DNA of 5,416 bases, from assembly GCA_030632625.1 (NCBI GenBank), contig DAOVUK010000263.1, positions 1 to 5,416 on the forward strand, written 5' to 3'. Source of the DNA: Gammaproteobacteria bacterium. GTDB lineage: Bacteria; Pseudomonadota; Gammaproteobacteria; GRL18. The notes beneath the pieces are model-generated. The model made no database searches. It was not told the DNA's origin and saw only the letters and a list, made by a program, of their open reading frames with translations. Made by a program: the position numbers and the translations under genes. Below are positions 1 to 5,416 of this stretch, piece by piece; the first letter of the stretch is position 1; each line of letters begins with the position of its first letter.

Positions 1-117
1 GACAAGCATTGATGCCACGAACCCAATGTCTTTTCTGTTTCCTACACAGTGACAAATGATGGGTGGCCTGGATTATGTTGCTCTAGAATAGAGATTGTAT
101 TCCACTTATTTTTCTGT

Positions 118-145
118 AAGAAAAAGGGTCAAATAATGACCATTT
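118..145 (-). terminator. Candidate intrinsic terminator of the secreted repeat-protein gene
   Basis: Read on the minus strand, GGTCA (141-137) and TGACC (131-127) form a 5-bp stem around a 5-base TTATT loop. Beyond one mismatch the stem can extend by three A-T pairs (143-145 with 123-125). It is followed at once by CTTTTTCTT (126-118), a U-rich tract in the RNA. It lies about 25 bases beyond the TAA stop at 172, the right place and orientation to end that transcript. The GC-paired core is short, so strength is uncertain. Confidence 0.5.
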
Positions 146-171
146 AAATTTAAAGCAGACTACTAAAAAAT

Positions 172-651
172 TTATTTCTTTTTATCTTTTTTCTCTGAGT
201 CGGATTTCTTGGTACTGGATTTTTTGTTTTTATCTTTTTTCTTTGAGTCAGATTTCTTAGAACTGGATTTTTTGTTTTTATCTTTTTTCTCTGAGTCAGA
301 TTTCTTAGAACTGGACTTTTTGTTTTTATCTTTTTTCTCTGAGTCAGATTTCTTGGTACTGGATTTTTTGTTTTTATCTTTTTTCTCTGAGTCAGATTTC
401 TTAGAACTGGATTTTTTGTTTTTATCTTTTTCCTCATTGTTTTTCTTAGATGCCTTATTGCGGCAATAGGCATTTACTTTACTTCCCGATTTGGTTTTGT
501 AACCTTTTATCCAGCTGCAGGAAGCAGATCCGCTGCATTCAGAATTAGACATTCCTTTACAGACTTTTGCATAAACAGGATTTGATAATAATATAGCACT
601 GGCAGTGAGCAATATAACAAACAAAGTGTTTATTTTATGAATGGCAAACAT
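172..651 (-). CDS. Small secreted protein: four-Cys mini-domain plus Lys/Ser-rich tandem-repeat tail
   Basis: This 159-residue protein belongs to no family I can name with certainty. Residues 1-28 form a classical Sec signal peptide: basic start, hydrophobic core (FVILLTASAILL), and a VYA cleavage site before Lys29. Residues 29-66 form a compact region with four cysteines (31, 39, 45, 63), Trp47 and a closing YCR, consistent with two disulfides in the periplasm or outside the cell. From residue 75 to 154 come five copies of a 16-residue unit (KDKNKKSSSKKSDSEK) and a short KDKKK end, giving a strongly basic, hydrophilic and surely disordered tail. The ATG at 651 is supported by AAGGA six bases upstream. 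The gene is divergent from the M16 peptidase and appears to have its own promoter and terminator, so it is probably monocistronic. Binding to anionic surface polymers or nucleic acid is possible from charge alone; no function is shown. Confidence 0.8.
   Translation of the reverse strand: MFAIHKINTLFVILLTASAILLSNPVYAKVCKGMSNSECSGSASCSWIKGYKTKSGSKVNAYCRNKASKKNNEEKDKNKKSSSKKSDSEKKDKNKKSSTKKSDSEKKDKNKKSSSKKSDSEKKDKNKKSSSKKSDSKKKDKNKKSSTKKSDSEKKDKKK
190..429 (-). repeat. Five in-frame 48-bp tandem repeats
   Basis: Five consecutive 48-bp units encode residues 75-154 of the secreted protein, with a partial sixth at 175-189. Copies are nearly identical. The main differences are a Ser/Thr switch (SSS versus SST), one Glu-to-Lys change in the fourth copy, and a few silent bases. 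Because 48 is divisible by three and the units lack stops in several frames, gain or loss of copies would keep the gene open, and it also creates spurious open frames on both strands. Such uniformity suggests recent expansion by slippage or unequal recombination, so copy number may vary among strains. Confidence 0.93.
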
Positions 652-679
652 ATGAGATCCTTTTATAATTTAATGTAAG

Positions 680-708
680 AATAAAGCATTGATTTTTTTC
701 TGGTTCAA
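680..708 (-). promoter_or_regulatory. Candidate sigma-70 promoter for the secreted repeat-protein gene
   Basis: On the minus strand TTGAAC (708-703) could be a -35 box and TTTATT (685-680) a -10 box, separated by exactly 17 bases. Each matches four of six consensus positions. The predicted transcript would start near 673 and give a leader of about 22 bases containing the AAGGA ribosome site. In AT-rich DNA such matches arise by chance, so this is a suggestion supported mainly by spacing and position. Confidence 0.35.
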
Positions 709-820
709 GCTTTTCATCCTTTTAAGCTCGATATTTTAAACTGAAGAAACTGAATGGTTTCTGAACGGATTCAAAAATTGAATAGAATATTAACCTACTT
801 TTTAAGATAATGAAACTTAT

Positions 821-840
821 TGAGCTCCATATTCAGCTCA
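821..840. promoter_or_regulatory. Inverted repeat upstream of the M16 peptidase gene
   Basis: TGAGCT (821-826) and AGCTCA (835-840) are perfect inverted six-base arms around an eight-base spacer, 25 bases before the peptidase start. This arrangement fits a dimeric regulator operator or a weak hairpin in the 5' leader. Two other short inverted repeats sit further up in the same intergenic region: AGAAAC/GTTTCT at 745-762 and TTCAA/TTGAA at 770-782. No known operator consensus is recognised, and the arms are short enough to be chance. Confidence 0.25.
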
Positions 841-865
841 TTAGTAAGAACTGAGTTATAATTTA

Positions 866-2230
866 ATGATGTTTACTTTGAAATATTTATTGCTCAGTTT
901 GTGTTTTATGTCGTCAATGACACTGGCTGCTGATGACATATCGGAATTAGTCTTGCCTAATGGTTTAAAGATCATTGTTAAGCCTGATCAGCGATCACCC
1001 ATCGCTGTTTTCCAGATATGGTATAAAGTGGGCTCAGCCAATGAGCAGCAGGGTTATACGGGAATTTCACACTTGCTCGAACATCTGATGTACCGGGGGA
1101 TGAAAAATCCATCATTAGATGCTGTGTACCGGAAAATGGACAGCATCGGCACTCAGGGAAATGCTTATACCAGCAGGGACCATACTTTTTATTATCATAT
1201 TCTGGGAAAAAAGCATCTGGCTCTCGCTTTTGCCGTGGAAGCCGAGCGTATGAAACATCTGGCTGTCAATATAAATGATTTTAATATCGAAAAAGATGTG
1301 ATACGCGAAGAATGGTCTGACCGCATCAGCAGGGATCCTTATCTGCCAGCCAGTAATGCCTTATATCGCTATGCATTTCAATATGAAGCCTATCAGTTTC
1401 CAGTCATCGGACGAATGGCAGATGTGGGTGCTTTGACTTTGCCTCAAGCGGTAAATTGGCATAAAGATCACTATACACCGGATAATGCAATACTGGTGAT
1501 CGTTGGTGATGTTAAAACTTCAGCTGTTTTTGCCTTAGCCCGGAAATATTTTGCCGGCATAGACAGGAAAACCAGTATTTCATCTGCTCAGTTTTCCGCA
1601 GGTGAAAACGAAGTTGCTGGAAAAACGCTTCTTGATAAAAACAATGTAACACGTTTTATAATGCCTGAAACGACCAAAGTAGCCATGATTTTACTGGCGT
1701 TTAAAGTGCCGTCAATTAAAACATCAGAACCAGCCTGGGAAGCTTATGCTCTAGATGTCCTGGCAGGGTGGCTTGATAGTGGTTTGCATTCACGTCTGAC
1801 TAAAGCATTGGTTAGAGACAGACAGGTGGCACATGAAGTTTTTGTTCATTATTCGCCAATGAACCGCAAACAGAGTTTGTTTATTATTGAAGCAACTCCG
1901 GCAAACAATGCTTCAGTTCAACAACTGGAACAGGCCATAATTGCAGAAATTAAACAGATAAGGAGTGAAGTGATTAGCCCGGAAACTTTGCAAAAAGTTA
2001 AAAATCAAATGATTGCGACAGAAATATTTGAAAGAGACTCCATGTATACTCAGGCAAAAATTATTGGTCAGGCCGAGTCGGTTGGTATCCCCTGGTCAGA
2101 AGATGCGAAATATATGAGTCGAATAAAAGCGGTAACGACTGAACAGGTTAATATTGTTTTACAGCATTATATTAATCTGGATAAACAATTCATTGTGATA
2201 CAAAATGCGCATGATACTGGGATGCATTAA
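866..2230 (+). CDS. Exported M16 family (pitrilysin-type) zinc metalloprotease
   Basis: The 454-residue protein starts with a Sec signal peptide (residues 1-21, cleavage after MTLA), placing it in the periplasm. The N-terminal M16 domain carries the inverted zinc motif HLLEH: His69 and His73 as ligands and Glu72 as catalytic base. The third ligand should be Glu149 in EKDVIREE, 76 residues after His73, with conserved Glu142 seven residues earlier. So the metal site looks complete. The second M16 domain (about 200-435) contains DNAILVIVGDV and a SRL segment (309-311) followed by LVRDRQVAHEV; many relatives have GLAY at that last point, here VAHE. Length fits single-chain bacterial M16 proteins, which usually degrade or process peptides. 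No inactive M16 partner lies next to it. ATG at 866 is followed by a second ATG at 869; the ribosome site is weak. A role in clearing envelope peptides is inference. Confidence 0.93.
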   Translation: MMFTLKYLLLSLCFMSSMTLAADDISELVLPNGLKIIVKPDQRSPIAVFQIWYKVGSANEQQGYTGISHLLEHLMYRGMKNPSLDAVYRKMDSIGTQGNAYTSRDHTFYYHILGKKHLALAFAVEAERMKHLAVNINDFNIEKDVIREEWSDRISRDPYLPASNALYRYAFQYEAYQFPVIGRMADVGALTLPQAVNWHKDHYTPDNAILVIVGDVKTSAVFALARKYFAGIDRKTSISSAQFSAGENEVAGKTLLDKNNVTRFIMPETTKVAMILLAFKVPSIKTSEPAWEAYALDVLAGWLDSGLHSRLTKALVRDRQVAHEVFVHYSPMNRKQSLFIIEATPANNASVQQLEQAIIAEIKQIRSEVISPETLQKVKNQMIATEIFERDSMYTQAKIIGQAESVGIPWSEDAKYMSRIKAVTTEQVNIVLQHYINLDKQFIVIQNAHDTGMH

Positions 2231-2256
2231 AACTTGGAAAATTTATTATTCCCAAG
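2229..2256 (-). terminator. Candidate minus-strand intrinsic terminator between convergent genes
   Basis: On the minus strand CTTGGGAA (2256-2249) pairs with TTTCCAAG (2240-2233) to make an eight-base-pair stem with one G-U pair and an eight-base AT loop. TTTTAA (2232-2227) follows directly. It lies about 45 bases past the stop of the 60-codon frame at 2302. Read on the plus strand the same stem has an A-C mismatch and no T-run behind it, so it fits the leftward transcript better than the peptidase transcript. The U-tract is short. Confidence 0.4.
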
Positions 2257-2301
2257 GCCCTTACCTTCAGCAATAGCTGCTAAAACAATGGTCAGGCATT
2301 A

Positions 2302-2484
2302 TTATTTTGAATAATGTCGATATCTCTGATAAGAGTTATGGTAAGGCTGTGAATTGTAATCGGATGAATGGCCGCGATACTGGTCGCTTTTATAAATAGG
2401 ATCTTTGTAGCCAAAATATTCCATCCATAAAGAACTATTTGCCCGGCGTATAGCCTGATCCAGATCTTTGCGTGAATAGTTCAA
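2302..2484 (-). CDS. Possible small tyrosine-rich protein directly downstream of the AsmA-like gene
   Basis: A 60-codon frame follows the AsmA-like gene at once: TAA (2488-2490), a second TAA (2485-2487), then TTG (2482-2484) as the first possible start, all in the same frame. The predicted product is unfamiliar. Residues 4-20 could form a charged helix (RKDLDQAIRRANSSLW), and the rest is polar with ten tyrosines in 60 residues and a basic end (YQRYRHYSK). There is no signal peptide or membrane segment. No Shine-Dalgarno sequence precedes the TTG, nor the later ATG at 2424, so translation would need reinitiation after the upstream stop. A candidate terminator beyond it suggests the region is transcribed with the large gene. 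Alternatives are a former C-terminal extension cut off by the stops, or chance. Coding status is undecided. Confidence 0.4.
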   Translation of the reverse strand: MNYSRKDLDQAIRRANSSLWMEYFGYKDPIYKSDQYRGHSSDYNSQPYHNSYQRYRHYSK

Positions 2485-2487
2485 TTA

Positions 2488-5416
2488 TTAAAATGTTTCA
2501 TCAAAAAACGAAGTGTTTTGTGATGTTGGTTTAGCGGCTGGTTTAACTGTTGGTTTAGCAGAGGATTGCTGCTCTGGCTGTTGCCGGGAAGGCATTATTG
2601 TCTTTTGTGTATCAGTTTTCTGTTTATTCAGTTCACTATATTCAGGTGAGTCACCAAACCAGCGATATTTGAAGTTACCAATGATCCCGGAAAAGGGGTT
2701 AGTTATTCCACCGGCAAGAGTACCGGCTTTAGCTTTGTTTATAATGTCATTAAAGTTATCTTGCTGGTGATTCAAGGTGCCTGAAAAGTTAATAATAGGG
2801 CCTTTCCAGAAACCATACTCATCCTGCTCCTGATTAAGCAGACCAAGACCATAAAATATGGCGGCACCTTCGCCAGCCAGATTGATTTGCGCTGTCATTT
2901 CAAGTGGTTGATCAAACAGCCGGGTATCTTCAGCAAATGTGAGTCCTCCGGTGGCTAATAAATGTAATTCCGGACTGATGATTTTAAACTCTTCAATCGT
3001 TGTATTAAGATCAGCCTGCCGGACTAAATGCATTTTAATAAAATCATAGTCAATATCTTTGGCAAAGCGAATAACCCGATTAACAATGCCCAGACCAAAT
3101 CCTGCGGTTGGCAGCACAGAAACGACTTCACCTACAACTGCCATGGCTGCACCACTTGAGCGCATCATAACATCATGTGCTGGTATCAAATGATAAACAC
3201 CCTTTTTACCTTCAATGGTCATGTCAAAAAGCAATTCATTTCGAAATTGAGTCAGATTGCTTAAGCTGCCATAAATTTTAATATCAACATCAAAAACACC
3301 ATCAGCTCTGGGAGCATGTTTGGGATTGAGTTCCTTTAAAAATTCTCCAACTCTAAAATGACCCAATGATGTGTTAAATTTAATGTCATAAGGCTTCTTC
3401 TGGTTTTTATCAAAGTTAAAAAGGGCATCGAGTATCATAGGGCTATCATGAAATTTTATTTTAAAATTCTGAGCGTGTAGTTTTTCACCATTCATATTTA
3501 ACTCACCAACAATATCGTTGAATGACATATAATCACTGTAAAAAAGTGTGTCAATTTTTAACTGAGTTGATATGTTAAAACCACTTTTCCAAAAGGGCTC
3601 CTGTGCAGGCGTTTTATCTAATGATTGAGATGTTTTTATAGTCTGTTCGGCATCTGTTTTAGATTCTGTATTCGTTTCTGCTTCGGCTTCAAGTTGTGAA
3701 ATTTCCGATTGCGGATTGATTACAGCCAGTAATTTCAGTAAATCATTAAGAAAAACTTCTTTGCCATCAATACTCATGGCTATTTTTTTGTTTTCTCCCT
3801 GTAGTATTGTCTGAGTTTTAAGCATCAGGCTGGATTCACCGGAAATACTTTTCATAATAATGGGTAACTCCAGATTGAAACTGGACAGACTTTTTAATTG
3901 ACCTGTGCCGTTGATTGATATTGATTCAACCAGTTGTTCACCATTTTCAGCCGCTAAGTTTTTAATCAGCCACTGGTGAGCAATATGGTTGTTTTTATCC
4001 AGTGAAAATCGGCTGCTTAGAGTACCCTGACTCAGAGTGTTTTCAGGAATGGCAACAGGCTGCTTAAGCCATTGAGTGATGACTAAGTCCAGGCTGCCGT
4101 CCAGTTCAGAAAGAATAATTTCTTTATCCATATTCAGCTTAAATTTAGTGTTGAGATCAAAGGCATTTGTTTCTTTATTGCTATCAGTTATTCTTTTTTT
4201 ATTGTTTAACAGCTTGTTGTTATTCAGAAAGGTAATGGATAGTTGTTTGATTTCTCCCTGAGTGATGTTTTTATGCTGAGTTGCAGCAAAATCAAGTGTG
4301 ACATCGAAGGGGTTTAATAAACTTTTTTGTTTCTCTTTAAAGTGAATATTATGGATCTTGAATGGCTGTTTTAAAATTATTTTTTGTTTTTCAGCTGTTT
4401 GCATCAAGTCAAAATGACCATTGGCATGAGCAAATGTAATTGGCAGTTCAGGAAATATTGATTCATAGGGTTTTAAATTAAAATTAATCAGTTTAAAACT
4501 CAGATGACCATTTTGAGAAAAATTGTGTTGTTTATTTTCCAGGGAAAGAGAGACAGGTTTATGTGTTGTTAAGACCAGTTGTCCATTATTTTCTGGATGT
4601 AAAATTTTAAATTCAGAACGATTGACTGTTAATTTTTTATCCTGAATTGTTAAGTTGTATTGTGCATCTAATAGTGACTGCTGATTGAGTTTAGCTTTGT
4701 TTTTTGTATAGTGATTAACAATGCTTAAATTCATTATATGATGTAAATGACCATCAAGTTTTCCGCGAATAGACAGATGCTGGGTTTGATCACTACCCGG
4801 ATTTTTAATAATGATTTTTCCACTATTATGAATGAGTAATGCCTTATTCTTTTTTATGGAAAGAGCGGGGTAGTTGATGGTCAGTTTATCTGCTGAAAAA
4901 TCAGCGTGAATTTTAGTGTTAATATTTATATTATCAAATAATAACTTTTCATTCTCATAACTCTTGAGGTGGCCCAGGCTTAATTGTTTGATATCCAGTA
5001 AATAAGTTCTTTGTTTGATTTCAGGCTTTATGTTTTGAGTGGTTTCGGTGTCAGAGATCTTGCTTTTACTATTTTCTGCTGATGAAATTGAAAAATTTAA
5101 TTTTTCCAGCTGGCCGGACAGTTTATAAGGTGCGGCGTATTTTTTAATGAGAGGCGCAAGCCAGTCAAAGTTAAATTGATTGATTTGGGACGAAAATAAT
5201 TTGCCTGTTGTTAATAAATCAAATGTTAATAAATCAAGTGTTAACAAATCAAGCTGCTCTTTCTTTTGTTTGAATTGAATCTCCTGAGAATTATTTAGAG
5301 TGAATATCCGAGTGGTTTTCTTTAGGTTTTTGCCTGCAAACAATTCTATTGTTGACTTATTAATACGCCAGACGGATGATTTTCCATTGATGCCGAAAGA
5401 GTAATTTAAAGAAAGC
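2488..5416 (-). CDS. Large AsmA-like envelope protein, 5'-truncated by the window edge
   Basis: The frame is open from the right edge to the TAA at 2488, about 975 visible residues. The TTG at 5343 is internal: 24 further in-frame codons upstream (…SSVWRINKSTIEL) join smoothly to it. Residue numbers here count that TTG as 1. The protein is a long series of alternating hydrophobic/polar strands, as in the AsmA/TamB/YhdP group, which form beta-rich groove structures in the periplasm, usually anchored by an N-terminal helix that lies outside this window. The best family signal is at about 585-870, resembling the AsmA-like C-terminal region: GVFDVDIKIYGSL, a Gly/Ala/Val stretch (730-752), and ISPELHLLATGGLTF. 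Acidic low-complexity linker 546-582 divides it, and a Gln/Pro/Lys/Ala tail (905-945) ends it. Related proteins act in lipid transport or outer-membrane homeostasis; that role is inferred. Family confidence is good, exact subfamily unknown. Confidence 0.8.
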   Translation of the reverse strand, partial: LSLNYSFGINGKSSVWRINKSTIELFAGKNLKKTTRIFTLNNSQEIQFKQKKEQLDLLTLDLLTFDLLTTGKLFSSQINQFNFDWLAPLIKKYAAPYKLSGQLEKLNFSISSAENSKSKISDTETTQNIKPEIKQRTYLLDIKQLSLGHLKSYENEKLLFDNININTKIHADFSADKLTINYPALSIKKNKALLIHNSGKIIIKNPGSDQTQHLSIRGKLDGHLHHIMNLSIVNHYTKNKAKLNQQSLLDAQYNLTIQDKKLTVNRSEFKILHPENNGQLVLTTHKPVSLSLENKQHNFSQNGHLSFKLINFNLKPYESIFPELPITFAHANGHFDLMQTAEKQKIILKQPFKIHNIHFKEKQKSLLNPFDVTLDFAATQHKNITQGEIKQLSITFLNNNKLLNNKKRITDSNKETNAFDLNTKFKLNMDKEIILSELDGSLDLVITQWLKQPVAIPENTLSQGTLSSRFSLDKNNHIAHQWLIKNLAAENGEQLVESISINGTGQLKSLSSFNLELPIIMKSISGESSLMLKTQTILQGENKKIAMSIDGKEVFLNDLLKLLAVINPQSEISQLEAEAETNTESKTDAEQTIKTSQSLDKTPAQEPFWKSGFNISTQLKIDTLFYSDYMSFNDIVGELNMNGEKLHAQNFKIKFHDSPMILDALFNFDKNQKKPYDIKFNTSLGHFRVGEFLKELNPKHAPRADGVFDVDIKIYGSLSNLTQFRNELLFDMTIEGKKGVYHLIPAHDVMMRSSGAAMAVVGEVVSVLPTAGFGLGIVNRVIRFAKDIDYDFIKMHLVRQADLNTTIEEFKIISPELHLLATGGLTFAEDTRLFDQPLEMTAQINLAGEGAAIFYGLGLLNQEQDEYGFWKGPIINFSGTLNHQQDNFNDIINKAKAGTLAGGITNPFSGIIGNFKYRWFGDSPEYSELNKQKTDTQKTIMPSRQQPEQQSSAKPTVKPAAKPTSQNTSFFDETF
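5210..5254 (-). repeat. Three 15-bp tandem repeats inside the AsmA-like gene
   Basis: Three adjacent 15-base units (5210-5224, 5225-5239, 5240-5254) differ at only a few positions. On the coding strand they give LDLLT, LDLLT and FDLLT in frame, at residues 31-45 counted from the TTG at 5343. The unit keeps the frame and lies before the segment GKLFSSQINQFNFDWLAP. It looks like a small slippage expansion that inserts five-residue steps in a region otherwise made of beta strands. Confidence 0.85.

Noticed and set aside
190..429. CRISPR array
   Set aside because: Units are contiguous 48-bp copies with no unique spacers, and they encode protein in frame.
209..469. 86-codon plus-strand frame with a Phe/Leu/Ser/Asp repeat
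   Set aside because: It is the antisense of the Lys/Ser repeat, open only because the repeat period is a multiple of three.
150..473. 107-codon open frame on the minus strand over the repeats
   Set aside because: It is a shifted reading of the 48-bp repeat array. The in-phase frame 172-651 has a ribosome site, signal peptide and Cys domain; this one has none.
866..928. Lipoprotein signal with Cys13 in the peptidase
   Set aside because: The residues before Cys13 (LLSL) do not fit a lipobox, which needs Gly or Ala just before Cys, and a normal cleavage site follows at TLA (19-21).
2269..2281. AGCA/TGCT hairpin as a peptidase terminator
   Set aside because: The stem is only four bases and no T-run follows on the plus strand.
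2513..2770. 85-codon plus-strand frame
   Set aside because: It is antisense to the 3' end of the AsmA-like gene, has no ribosome site, and its Gly/Leu/Val look comes from the antisense of the Lys/Pro/Ala tail.
4076..4261. 61-codon plus-strand frame
   Set aside because: It is antisense to the middle of the AsmA-like gene, and its Leu/Phe richness is what antisense of Lys/Asn codons gives. No independent support.

Overview
This is an AT-rich bacterial window, most likely chromosomal and from a Gram-negative organism. That placement rests on Sec-type signal peptides, a periplasmic-type M16 zinc peptidase and a large AsmA-like envelope protein. A gammaproteobacterium is my best guess from the flavour of the proteins, but nothing here fixes the taxon. 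There are no RNA genes, no recognisable mobile element and no CRISPR array.

Layout from left to right. Bases 1-115 hold no gene I can support and look richer in G+C than what follows. Bases 118-145 look like the intrinsic terminator of the next gene. Bases 172-651 (minus) encode a small secreted protein: signal peptide, a four-cysteine mini-domain, then a Lys/Ser tail built from five copies of a 48-bp tandem repeat. The divergent intergenic region 652-865 has a plausible minus-strand promoter and several short inverted repeats. Bases 866-2230 (plus) encode an exported M16 (pitrilysin-type) zinc metalloprotease with an intact metal site.

The right half is convergent to the peptidase. A very large AsmA-like protein runs on the minus strand from beyond the right edge to a stop at 2488. 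It is 5'-truncated by the window: the reading frame is open to base 5416, and the first internal TTG at 5343 is not a credible start. Directly after its tandem TAA-TAA stop, in the same frame, lies a 60-codon tyrosine-rich reading frame (2302-2484), followed by a candidate terminator at 2229-2256. It may be a small downstream gene or a cut-off C-terminal extension.

The common theme is the cell envelope: an exported basic repeat protein, an exported protease, and an AsmA-family protein of the kind linked to outer-membrane lipid homeostasis. Divergent and convergent orientation means the first three genes are not one operon, so a shared pathway is only a possibility. I see no clearly new defence or mobile system. 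The most unusual items are the Cys-domain/repeat protein and the in-frame ORF after the double stop.
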